The notes under the pieces are model-generated. The model was not told the origin of the DNA. It saw only the letters and a program-made list of their open reading frames with translations, and made no database searches. From an uncultured Bacilli bacterium (GTDB lineage Bacteria > Bacillota_I > Bacilli_A > RF39 > UBA660), in contig CANPWS010000094.1 of assembly GCA_947584955.1 (NCBI GenBank), forward strand, positions 1 to 5,110: a stretch of DNA of 5,110 bases. Reading direction: 5' to 3'. How positions within the stretch are numbered: position 1 is the first letter of the stretch; every line of letters starts with the position of its first letter. Positions 1 through 4,572 of the stretch are shown here, one piece after another. A program made the position numbers and the translations under genes.

Positions 1-166
1 TAGGTTCAAAATTATTTTCTACATCTACTCCAAGTCCAAATTTACCACTAGTTTTAAGATCTCTAATATGACCTAGTGAACTTACTACTTTATAATCTTT
101 ACCAAGATATTTTTCAATAGTATGACTTTTACTTGGTGATTCTACTATAACTAATTTTTTGCTCAT
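1..166 (-). CDS. topA: DNA topoisomerase I, N-terminal fragment (runs off left edge)
   Basis: Type IA topoisomerase that relaxes negatively supercoiled DNA by cutting one strand through a 5'-phosphotyrosine intermediate. Only the first 55 residues are visible, starting with ATG at 166 and running leftward out of the window. They begin [20 protein letters not shown] and continue through SSLGHIRDL. This is the start of the Toprim domain and closely follows the family pattern VIVESPAKAKTI / GHIRDLP. Glu9 in VIVES corresponds to the acidic Toprim catalytic glutamate of E. coli TopA. The start is supported by an AAAGGGAAG-type ribosome binding site about 10 bases upstream and by a good promoter just beyond that. 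The catalytic tyrosine and zinc domains lie outside the window, so integrity cannot be judged. Identification is confident; a type IA paralogue such as TopB is less likely given the [17 protein letters not shown] start. Confidence 0.95.
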   Translation of the reverse strand, partial: MSKKLVIVESPSKSHTIEKYLGKDYKVVSSLGHIRDLKTSGKFGLGVDVENNFEP

Positions 167-192
167 ACGTATTTTTCTTCCCTTTCTTTAAC

Positions 193-223
193 ATTATATA
201 CTAGCTTTATATATCTTTGTCAA
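193..223 (-). promoter_or_regulatory. Sigma-A-type promoter of topA
   Basis: On the minus strand, a perfect TTGACA (-35, 223-218) is followed after 17 bases by TATATA (200-195), which overlaps TATAAT (198-193, spacer 19). A start site about seven bases downstream would give a leader of roughly 20 bases, with the ribosome binding site (187-176) right at the 5' end. It is the strongest -35 in the window and fits a housekeeping gene. The TTGACA half faces a reverse-complement copy at 252-257, which belongs to a possible rightward promoter. Confidence 0.75.
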
Positions 224-250
224 GTCTTTTTTAAAAATATACAATTTGTT

Positions 251-280
251 ATGACAATTAAATAAACTTGCTATTATAAT
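251..280 (+). promoter_or_regulatory. Possible distal rightward promoter for the carboxypeptidase gene
   Basis: ATGACA at 251-256 (five of six matches to TTGACA) is followed after 18 bases by a perfect TATAAT at 275-280. It points rightward, away from topA, and would give a leader of about 180 bases before the ATG at 467. In such AT-rich DNA TATAAT is expected by chance, so the -35 match is what makes it worth recording. Together with the topA promoter it would make a divergent promoter pair. Confidence 0.35.
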
Positions 281-420
281 TTATATTTTATTTATTATAA
301 TTATTTATTATTACTTTTTATATAAATAATTATAATATTTTATATTTATTTAAGAATTAATCATTATATATTTATATTTAATACTTATTTTAATATTTAT
401 TTTTTTAAAATTAAAAATAC
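281..420. other. Near-GC-free intergenic tract
   Basis: Of these 140 bases only five are G or C. There is no open frame of any length, no RNA gene fold that I can recognise, and no exact tandem repeat, only irregular runs of TTTATTA and TATATTTA words. The tract sits between two divergent promoters. It may simply be neutral drift in an AT-biased genome, or an easily melted or protein-binding (H-NS-like or Rok-like) region; the sequence does not decide. Confidence 0.6.
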
Positions 421-448
421 TTGTTTTTAGAATTTGATGTGATATAAT
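421..448 (+). promoter_or_regulatory. Extended -10 promoter of the carboxypeptidase gene
   Basis: TTGTTT at 421-426 is a weak -35. It is followed after 16 bases by a perfect TATAAT at 443-448, carrying the extended -10 dinucleotide TG at 440-441 (TGATATAAT). The predicted start site, near 455, falls right before the AGGTGA ribosome binding site, giving an unusually short leader of about 12 bases. A sporulation sigma factor cannot be excluded, but the extended -10 favours the housekeeping form. Confidence 0.6.
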
Positions 449-455
449 TAACAAT

Positions 456-461
456 AGGTGA
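456..461 (+). promoter_or_regulatory. Ribosome binding site deciding the carboxypeptidase start
   Basis: AGGTGA lies five bases before the ATG at 467. The in-frame GTG at 458 is part of this Shine-Dalgarno sequence, so it cannot be the start. The true first codon is the ATG at 467. Confidence 0.8.
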
Positions 462-466
462 ATGTT

Positions 467-1555
467 ATGAAAAAACATAAAAAGTATAGATTAAAAAAAG
501 GTAGAATTATTGTATGTTTAATAGTTTTAGTATCTATTACTACTCTTTTATTTAATATTGGTAATATTACTAATTATATAAATTTAAAATCACTTCATTA
601 TTCTGATTTAGCTTTTGATAAAATAAGAAAAGATAATATTGATATTAATGTTTATTCAAAAACTTTAGATAATATTATTAGTACAGATTATTTTATTTCT
701 GAATATCTTGATGATTATTTAAAGATTGAATATAATTCTGATGAACACTTTTTTGAAAATATTAATAGTCTTTTAAAAAAAGGTTATAATTATTCTTTAA
801 TAAATGAAATATATAAATTTGTTAGTATAGATAATATTAAAGTAATTATTGATAATGACTACAATAATAAACTTCATGATATTCTGAATGATTCTTATTT
901 TAAGGAAGAAAATCTTGATAGATATTTAAAATATAATAAAGATAATATTGTCATGAATGTTAATATGAATTTAGATTATGATTTTTATACTCATGATATT
1001 CCTGTTGAAAATATTGATAATTATATGATTGTTAATAAATATTATAAACTTAGTGAGGATTTTGTACCAGAATTGGTTAAAATAGATAGTAAATATGCAA
1101 TTAATAATAATCAGTTAATGACTAAAGATGCTAAAGAAGCTTTTGAAAAGATGTGTATAGATGCTAGAAATGATAATATTTATTTATATTCTGGTTCTGC
1201 ATATCGAAGTTATTCTTACCAAAATAATTTATATAATAATAGAGTTAAATCCGAAGGATTAGAATATGCTAATAAAAGTGCTGCTAAGGCAGGATATTCT
1301 GAACATCAAACAGGACTTGCACTTGATGTATTAAATGGTAACTTTGAATATTTAAGTGATACTGATAAAGAATTTAAATGGCTTATTGATAATAGCTATA
1401 AATATGGATTTATTTTAAGATATCCTAAAGACAAAGAAAATATTACTGGTTATATGTATGAACCTTGGCATTTTAGATATCTAACTGTAGAAGTTGCTAG
1501 TATTATTAAAGAAAAAGATATTACTTATGAAGAATATATTGGTATGAAAAAATAA
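467..1555 (+). CDS. Membrane-anchored M15B D-alanyl-D-alanine carboxypeptidase (VanY/DacB-like)
   Basis: A 362-residue zinc peptidase predicted to remove the terminal D-Ala from peptidoglycan stem peptides outside the cell. A basic N-terminus (MKKHKKYRLKKGR) precedes one hydrophobic segment at about 14-32, which acts as a signal anchor. Residues 40-170 form an Asn/Asp/Tyr-rich, mostly helical region of unknown function. The VanY domain covers about 190-345. Its landmarks are SGSAYRSYSYQ (242-252, with the conserved Arg247), SEHQTGLALD (278-287, zinc ligands His280 and Asp287) and EPWHFRY (332-338, catalytic Glu332 and zinc ligand His335), so the active site is complete. The start at 467 is chosen over GTG 458 because that GTG lies inside the ribosome binding site. 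The gene ends 31 bases before sspI, whose leader resembles its own. There is no vanA/vanH/vanS context, so a wall-maturation or sporulation role is likelier than glycopeptide resistance. Confidence 0.9.
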   Translation: MKKHKKYRLKKGRIIVCLIVLVSITTLLFNIGNITNYINLKSLHYSDLAFDKIRKDNIDINVYSKTLDNIISTDYFISEYLDDYLKIEYNSDEHFFENINSLLKKGYNYSLINEIYKFVSIDNIKVIIDNDYNNKLHDILNDSYFKEENLDRYLKYNKDNIVMNVNMNLDYDFYTHDIPVENIDNYMIVNKYYKLSEDFVPELVKIDSKYAINNNQLMTKDAKEAFEKMCIDARNDNIYLYSGSAYRSYSYQNNLYNNRVKSEGLEYANKSAAKAGYSEHQTGLALDVLNGNFEYLSDTDKEFKWLIDNSYKYGFILRYPKDKENITGYMYEPWHFRYLTVEVASIIKEKDITYEEYIGMKK

Positions 1556-1569
1556 TTTACGTATATAAT
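1539..1569 (+). promoter_or_regulatory. Possible independent promoter of sspI
   Basis: TTGGTA (1539-1544), 17 bases, then TATATA (1562-1567) overlapping TATAAT (1564-1569). This is the same TATATAAT arrangement seen at topA. It overlaps the end of the carboxypeptidase gene. In Bacillus the sspI gene is read by the forespore factor sigma-G. A loose match to a sigma-G type site (GTATGA at 1542-1547 with TATAATAA at 1564-1571) is also present, but its 16-base spacer is short for that class. Which factor reads it is not resolved, and read-through from upstream is equally possible. Confidence 0.35.
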
Positions 1570-1576
1570 AATTAAT

Positions 1577-1581
1577 GGTGA
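1577..1581 (+). promoter_or_regulatory. Ribosome binding site deciding the sspI start
   Basis: GGTGA lies five bases before the ATG at 1587. The in-frame ATG at 1575 overlaps this site and is therefore not the start. The spacing is identical to that in front of the upstream carboxypeptidase gene. Confidence 0.75.
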
Positions 1582-1586
1582 ATATT

Positions 1587-1790
1587 ATGAATATAGATAT
1601 GCGTAAATATATTATTGAAAATTTTAAAAATGATAGTATTTCTGATATTAGATCTTCAATTGATAAATCTATTTCTTCTGGTGATGAAGAACCTTTAATT
1701 GGGCTTGGAGTTTTCTTTGAACTTCTTTGGAAGAATTCTGATGATAAAACTAAAGATTTAATTTTAACTAATATAAAAAAAGGAATTTAA
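1587..1790 (+). CDS. sspI: Small acid-soluble spore protein, SspI family
   Basis: A 67-residue minor small acid-soluble protein of the forespore. The protein aligns end to end with Bacillus SspI (about 70 residues). The N-terminus MNIDMRKYII matches MDLNLRKAVI, and SGDEEPLIGLGVFFELLWKN (31-50) matches the family core SGEEKxLPGLGVLFExIWxx. The C-terminus has the usual charged helix ending in Lys-Lys-Gly. This alignment also shows that translation starts at ATG 1587 and not at the in-frame ATG 1575. SspI is distinct from the DNA-coating alpha/beta-type proteins; its exact role in the spore is poorly known. It follows the carboxypeptidase gene by 31 bases and may be co-transcribed with it, although it has its own -10 candidate. 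The stop codon lies inside the terminator stem. The match rests on recall of the family, but the central motif is distinctive. Confidence 0.88.
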   Translation: MNIDMRKYIIENFKNDSISDIRSSIDKSISSGDEEPLIGLGVFFELLWKNSDDKTKDLILTNIKKGI

Positions 1791-1820
1791 AGTTTATTAT
1801 TTAAATTCTTTTTTATTTTT
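1774..1820. terminator. Bidirectional intrinsic terminator between sspI and uppS
   Basis: A perfect nine-base inverted repeat GAATTTAAA (1783-1791) / TTTAAATTC (1800-1808) has an eight-base loop. It is followed by TTTTTT and more T's on the plus strand (1809-1820) and, read leftward, by a T-run formed by the A-tract at about 1775-1781. It serves both convergent genes. The sspI stop codon (1788-1790) is inside the left arm and the uppS stop (1813-1815) is in the T-run. Confidence 0.8.
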
Positions 1821-2529
1821 TACTTATTCCACCATATCTTCTATCTCTTTTTGTATATTCTATAATTGCTTTATCAAATTCTTCTTTTGTAAAATCAGGA
1901 AAATAAGTTTTAGGAAAATAAAATTCTGCATAGGAATTTTGCCATAAAAGAAAGTTACTTAATCTTAACTCTCCACTTGTTCTTATCATTAAATCTACAT
2001 CAGGTAAATCTTGATATAAATATTTAGAAAATACTTTCTCATCTACTTCTTCTTTATTTATTTTACCCTCTTCGATATCTTGACTTAATCTTAATGCTGC
2101 ATCTACTATTTCACTTCTTCCTCCATAGTTTAAGCAAACATTTAATATTCCATCTGTATTATTTTTTGTTTCTTCTACTATTGTATCCATCGCTTCTAAT
2201 ACTCTGTCTTCTAACATTGTTCTTCTACCTGAAAATACAACTTTTATATTTTCTTTCTGATAAAATTTATCTGTTTTAAATCCTGTTACGAAAAGATTCA
2301 TTAAATGTTCTACTTCTTCTTTACTTCTTTTGAAGTTTTCTGTAGAAAAAACATAAACACTAACCACTTTTATTCCTTTTTTAAATGCATAACTTGTTAT
2401 TTCTTTTAATCTTTTAAATCCTGCATCATGTCCCTTACTTCTTGTTAATCCTTTTTCTTTTGCCCATCTTCCATTTCCATCTACTATTATTGCTATATGG
2501 TTGGGTATTTTTAAGTTGTTATAATCCAT
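1813..2529 (-). CDS. uppS: Isoprenyl transferase, probably (di-trans, poly-cis) undecaprenyl diphosphate synthase
   Basis: A 238-residue cytosolic cis-prenyltransferase. It adds isopentenyl diphosphate units to farnesyl diphosphate to make the C55 lipid carrier used for peptidoglycan and other wall polymers. The conserved blocks are all present and in order. HIAIIVDGNGRWA (12-24) holds the catalytic Asp and the diphosphate-binding GNGR. GHDAGF follows with its conserved His, then VFSTENFKRSKEEV, LNYGGRSEI, and finally RTSGELRLSNFLLW with AEFYF near the C-terminus. Length is normal for the family. The usual Trp-x-Arg-Pro after the Asn of block III is Phe-Lys-Arg-Ser here, a mild variant. The ATG at 2529 has an AAGGAG site (2548-2543) 13 bases upstream, on the long side. 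The gene lies downstream of the SPFH gene with a weak hairpin between them and no promoter I can recognise. The usual cdsA neighbour is not seen. Confidence 0.95.
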   Translation of the reverse strand: MDYNNLKIPNHIAIIVDGNGRWAKEKGLTRSKGHDAGFKRLKEITSYAFKKGIKVVSVYVFSTENFKRSKEEVEHLMNLFVTGFKTDKFYQKENIKVVFSGRRTMLEDRVLEAMDTIVEETKNNTDGILNVCLNYGGRSEIVDAALRLSQDIEEGKINKEEVDEKVFSKYLYQDLPDVDLMIRTSGELRLSNFLLWQNSYAEFYFPKTYFPDFTKEEFDKAIIEYTKRDRRYGGISKK

Positions 2530-2553
2530 TATTTATCTTCTTCTCCTTCAAAT

Positions 2554-2580
2554 AAAAAAGTCTTATTTTTGTTGTAAGAC
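2554..2580 (-). terminator. Weak intrinsic terminator after the SPFH gene
   Basis: Read leftward, GTCTTA (2580-2575) and TAAGAC (2565-2560) form a six-base stem with a nine-base loop, followed directly by TTTTTT (2559-2554). It begins six bases after the SPFH stop codon. The short AT-rich stem suggests partial termination, with read-through into uppS, which has no clear promoter of its own. Confidence 0.6.
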
Positions 2581-2586
2581 CCTTTT

Positions 2587-3477
2587 TTATTTTTTATTTT
2601 TTTCTTTCATTTCATTAAAGACTGTCGCTAATGAAGCAATACCTTGAAGTTCTGATGGAATTATTATCTTTGTTGATTGACCATCCGCTACTTTAGCTAA
2701 GGCTTCGAATGACTTTAATGTTAAAACTGAATTATCAGCTTTGGCATTTTTTAAAAGTTCTATTCCTTTTGCTTCTGCTTCTTTTATTTTTAATAAAGCT
2801 GCTGCTTCTCCTTCTGCTATTTTTATTTGACTTTCTTTTTTAGCTTCTGCTTTTAATATTGCACTTTCTTTTTCACCTTCAGCAAGTAAGATTGATGACT
2901 TTTTTTCTCCTTCTGCTTGCAATATTTTTTCTCTTCTTTCACGTTCTGCACGCATTTGTTTTTCCATTGCTTCTTGTATATCTCTAGGTGGAATTATATT
3001 TTTAACTTCTACTCTATTTACTTTTATTCCCCAAGGATCAGTAGCTTCATCTAATATGGCTCTCATTTTAGAGTTTATGATATCTCTTGATGTTAATGTT
3101 TGGTCTAACTCTAATTCTCCAATTAAATTTCTAAGTGTTGTTGCAGTTAAATTTTCAATTGCATTAACTGGGTTTTCTACACCATATGTATATAATTTTG
3201 CATCTGTTATTTGAAAGTATACAACTGTATCTATTTGCATTGTTACATTATCTTTTGTTATTACTGGTTGTGGTGCAAAATCTTTTACTATCTCTTTTAA
3301 AGTTACTATATTTGATACTTTATCAACAAATGGTAATTTAAAATGTAATCCATTACTCCATGTCTCAAAATATGAACCTAATCTTTCTATAACATAAGTC
3401 GTCGCTTGTGGTACTATTTTTATATTTGGTAATACTAATATAGCTATTAATATTAAAATTATTATTAAAATACTCAT
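2587..3477 (-). CDS. SPFH-domain membrane scaffold protein, paraslipin type (QmcA/SLP-2-like)
   Basis: A 296-residue member of the stomatin/prohibitin/flotillin/HflK-C superfamily, which forms large oligomeric rings at the membrane and organises microdomains. One N-terminal membrane segment (about 2-19) is followed by IKIVPQATTYVIERLG, the typical start of the SPFH domain (about 19-175). That domain contains DATDPWGIKVNRVEVKNI-like paraslipin signature residues near 144-161. Residues 175-245 form a long charged helix with five consecutive 11-residue repeats (186-240). The C-terminal cap (250-296) includes IIIPSELQG. It closely resembles E. coli QmcA and mitochondrial SLP-2. The start is ATG 3477, not the in-frame GTG at 3492, because GGGAGGAG (3490-3483) lies five bases before it and overlaps that GTG. 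The stop of nfeD is two bases upstream, so the two are translationally coupled. Confidence 0.93.
   Translation of the reverse strand: MSILIIILILIAILVLPNIKIVPQATTYVIERLGSYFETWSNGLHFKLPFVDKVSNIVTLKEIVKDFAPQPVITKDNVTMQIDTVVYFQITDAKLYTYGVENPVNAIENLTATTLRNLIGELELDQTLTSRDIINSKMRAILDEATDPWGIKVNRVEVKNIIPPRDIQEAMEKQMRAERERREKILQAEGEKKSSILLAEGEKESAILKAEAKKESQIKIAEGEAAALLKIKEAEAKGIELLKNAKADNSVLTLKSFEALAKVADGQSTKIIIPSELQGIASLATVFNEMKEKNKK
2758..2922 (-). repeat. Five in-frame 11-residue repeats in the SPFH helix
   Basis: Residues 186-240 of the SPFH protein break exactly into five 11-residue units: LQAEGEKKSSI, LLAEGEKESAI, LKAEAKKESQI, KIAEGEAAALL and KIKEAEAKGIE. The period of 11 (three helical turns) predicts a nearly straight or slightly right-handed coiled coil, as known for SPFH and vault-protein cap helices. 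At the DNA level the units are diverged, so this is an old protein repeat rather than a recent tandem duplication. Confidence 0.8.
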
Positions 3478-3479
3478 TT

Positions 3480-3902
3480 TTACTCCTCCCACTTCTTAAC
3501 AAATAGTTTTACACTATCTATTTTTAATACTTTTACATATGTTCCTTCAGGTAAATCTTGAGTTGAATATGCACTCCATCTTTTACCATCAATTTTTACT
3601 TCTCCTATTTTATCTTTGGTTATTTTTTCAGTAACCAATCCTTTTTTACCTACTATTCTTTCTAAATTTGTTTCTTCTTTTTTTATTTTTAATAGATTTA
3701 CTAAACTTTTTCTTGTAAATAGCATTAATGCTGCCCCAAGAATAACGAATACAGCAAAACATATTAAATCATTTACTCCTAGTAAAGATAAAATCAGGCT
3801 AATTAATCCAGATGCTATAAACCATATTGATACTAAAGAGACGGTTGCAGCTTCTAGAATGCTAAGTAATATTATTATACCTAGCCATAACCAACTACTC
3901 AT
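3480..3902 (-). CDS. NfeD-family membrane protein (short form, SPFH partner)
   Basis: A 140-residue short NfeD protein (NfeD1b/YbbJ type), lacking the N-terminal ClpP-like serine protease found in long versions. Three hydrophobic segments (about 4-22, 24-43, 46-63) are followed by a basic linker and a C-terminal OB-fold of about 82-137. Its signature is KIDGKRWSAYSTQDLPEGTY (103-122), followed by VKVLKIDSVKLFVKK. This fits the family pattern V.vdG..W.A....... .I..G..V.V....G..L.V. NfeD proteins are found encoded next to SPFH proteins and are thought to cap or regulate the SPFH assembly at the membrane. Here the genes are two bases apart, with the partner's ribosome binding site inside the 3' end of this one. 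The ATG at 3902 has AAGGAG 12 bases upstream and a second copy just beyond. Its own promoter lies immediately after the guaD stop. Confidence 0.9.
   Translation of the reverse strand: MSSWLWLGIIILLSILEAATVSLVSIWFIASGLISLILSLLGVNDLICFAVFVILGAALMLFTRKSLVNLLKIKKEETNLERIVGKKGLVTEKITKDKIGEVKIDGKRWSAYSTQDLPEGTYVKVLKIDSVKLFVKKWEE
3483..3490 (-). promoter_or_regulatory. Strong ribosome binding site of the SPFH gene
   Basis: GGGAGGAG is the strongest Shine-Dalgarno sequence in the window, five bases before ATG 3477. It is embedded in the last codons of nfeD (Trp-Glu-Glu-stop), which links translation of the two genes and fixes the start. Confidence 0.85.
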
Positions 3903-3914
3903 ATATTTTTTTTA

Positions 3915-3928
3915 CTCCTTCACTCCTT
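3915..3928 (-). promoter_or_regulatory. Tandem ribosome binding sites before nfeD
   Basis: Two AAGGAG copies (3928-3923 and 3920-3915) lie upstream of ATG 3902, with spacings of 20 and 12 bases. The distal copy is within a three-codon frame ATG-AAG-GAG-TGA (3931-3920), whose ATG coincides with the predicted transcription start. Confidence 0.55.
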
Positions 3929-3937
3929 CATGTCATA

Positions 3938-3966
3938 ATTATACTACTTATTAGTAGTTTTTACAA
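3938..3966 (-). promoter_or_regulatory. Promoter of the nfeD-SPFH pair, with palindrome in the spacer
   Basis: Read leftward, TTGTAA (3966-3961) is followed after exactly 17 bases by a perfect TATAAT (3943-3938). The guaD stop codon is two bases before the -35. The spacer is largely filled by a perfect inverted repeat, ACTACT-N4-AGTAGT at 3943-3958, which could be an operator for a small dimeric regulator. No terminator follows guaD, so read-through from guaD would also feed this pair. Confidence 0.6.
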
Positions 3967-3968
3967 GA

Positions 3969-4421
3969 CTAATATATTTCTTTGTTTTTTTCTTGATATT
4001 CTCTAAATAATTCTAAACATTTTTCTCTTTCTATATTTTTAAATGATAATAAGTCCTTTCTTCCATATCTTATATATTCATAAATAAAATCATCTCTAAA
4101 TCCTATTTCTTGAGCATCTTTTAAATTTGTTCCATAATATACTTCTTTTATATTTGACCATATTATTGCAGATATACACATTGGGCAAGGATAACCAGTT
4201 GCATATATTTTACAACCTGTTAAATCATGTGTTTTTAAAACTTCTCCAGCTTTTCTAATAGCATTAATTTCTGCATGAGCTGTAGGATCATGACTACCTA
4301 ATACTGTATTTGAAGCTACTGCAATTACATTATTATCTTTGTCTGTTATTACGGCTCCAAATGGTCCACCTATATTATTATTCATTGTTTTTCTTGCTTC
4401 ATTAATTCCTAATTCCATCAT
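3969..4421 (-). CDS. guaD: Guanine deaminase (cytidine-deaminase-fold, GuaD)
   Basis: A 150-residue zinc hydrolase that converts guanine to xanthine and ammonia in purine salvage. It follows Bacillus subtilis GuaD (156 residues) along its length. GGPFGAVI (18-25) is followed by Asn38, DPTAHAE (45-51, zinc ligand His49 and proton-shuttle Glu51), PCPMC (78-82, zinc ligands Cys79 and Cys82) and IGFRDDFIY (106-114). Asp110 there aligns with the guanine-specific Asp114. It ends in Tyr150, matching the terminal Tyr of the Bacillus enzyme. These specificity residues separate it from TadA-type tRNA deaminases, which share only the HAE and PCxxC motifs. The N-terminal helix is about four residues shorter than in Bacillus; an in-frame TAA nine bases upstream rules out a longer form. 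ATG 4421 is preferred over 4418 on GAGGAAG spacing. Its own extended -10 promoter lies upstream. Confidence 0.93.
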   Translation of the reverse strand: MMELGINEARKTMNNNIGGPFGAVITDKDNNVIAVASNTVLGSHDPTAHAEINAIRKAGEVLKTHDLTGCKIYATGYPCPMCISAIIWSNIKEVYYGTNLKDAQEIGFRDDFIYEYIRYGRKDLLSFKNIEREKCLELFREYQEKNKEIY

Positions 4422-4457
4422 AATTTACTTCCTCATTTCTTTCTATTTTCTTTTTAG

Positions 4458-4486
4458 ATAATATCATATTAAATTATTGAAGTCAA
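4458..4486 (-). promoter_or_regulatory. Extended -10 promoter of guaD
   Basis: Read leftward, TTGACT (4486-4481, five of six matches) is followed after 17 bases by TATTAT (4463-4458), with the extended -10 TG at 4466-4465. The predicted start near 4451 gives a leader of about 30 bases. I see no purine-riboswitch fold; the leader is far too short for one. Confidence 0.7.
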
Positions 4487-4538
4487 GTTAGGATTTTTTT
4501 AAAATTATTACTTATATTATTATTTTATTTATAAGTTT

Positions 4539-4572
4539 AAAAAAAACTACAACAATTTATATTATTATAGTT
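4539..4572 (-). terminator. Strong intrinsic terminator after the right-edge surface-protein gene
   Basis: Read leftward, a 12-base stem (4572-4561 with 4556-4545, two G-U pairs) closes on a four-base loop and is followed by TTTTTT (4544-4539). The stem starts within the last codons of the gene and includes its TAA stop at 4567-4565. It isolates guaD transcription from the upstream gene. Confidence 0.8.

Noticed and set aside
281..420. Replication origin or DnaA box cluster in the AT-rich tract
   Set aside because: No TTATCCACA-like boxes are present, and the neighbouring genes are not dnaA, dnaN or a plasmid rep gene.
458..466. GTG start adding three residues to the carboxypeptidase
   Set aside because: The GTG is part of the AGGTGA Shine-Dalgarno sequence; ATG 467 has ideal spacing to it.
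467..1555. Glycopeptide-resistance vanY
   Set aside because: The catalytic domain is of that family, but no van regulatory or ligase genes are nearby. The neighbours are topA and sspI.
1575..1586. Upstream in-frame ATG for sspI
   Set aside because: It overlaps the GGTGA ribosome binding site, and family alignment places the N-terminus at ATG 1587.
2094..2279. 61-codon plus-strand open frame rich in Leu, Phe and Tyr
   Set aside because: It lies wholly inside uppS on the opposite strand. Its hydrophobic composition simply mirrors the A-rich codons of that gene, and it has no proper ribosome binding site.
3478..3492. GTG start adding five residues to the SPFH protein
   Set aside because: It would overlap nfeD and includes the GGGAGGAG ribosome binding site; ATG 3477 fits the site and the family N-terminus.
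3616..3954. 112-codon plus-strand open frame
   Set aside because: It is antisense to most of nfeD and its promoter. nfeD has clear family motifs and a ribosome binding site; this frame has neither.
3969..4421. TadA-type tRNA adenosine deaminase
   Set aside because: HAE and PCPMC motifs are shared, but GGPFGAVI, DPTAHAE and GFRDDFIY plus the terminal Tyr match guanine deaminase.
4422..4500. Purine riboswitch in front of guaD
   Set aside because: The predicted leader is only about 30 bases, and no conserved purine-aptamer loops or three-way junction can be found.
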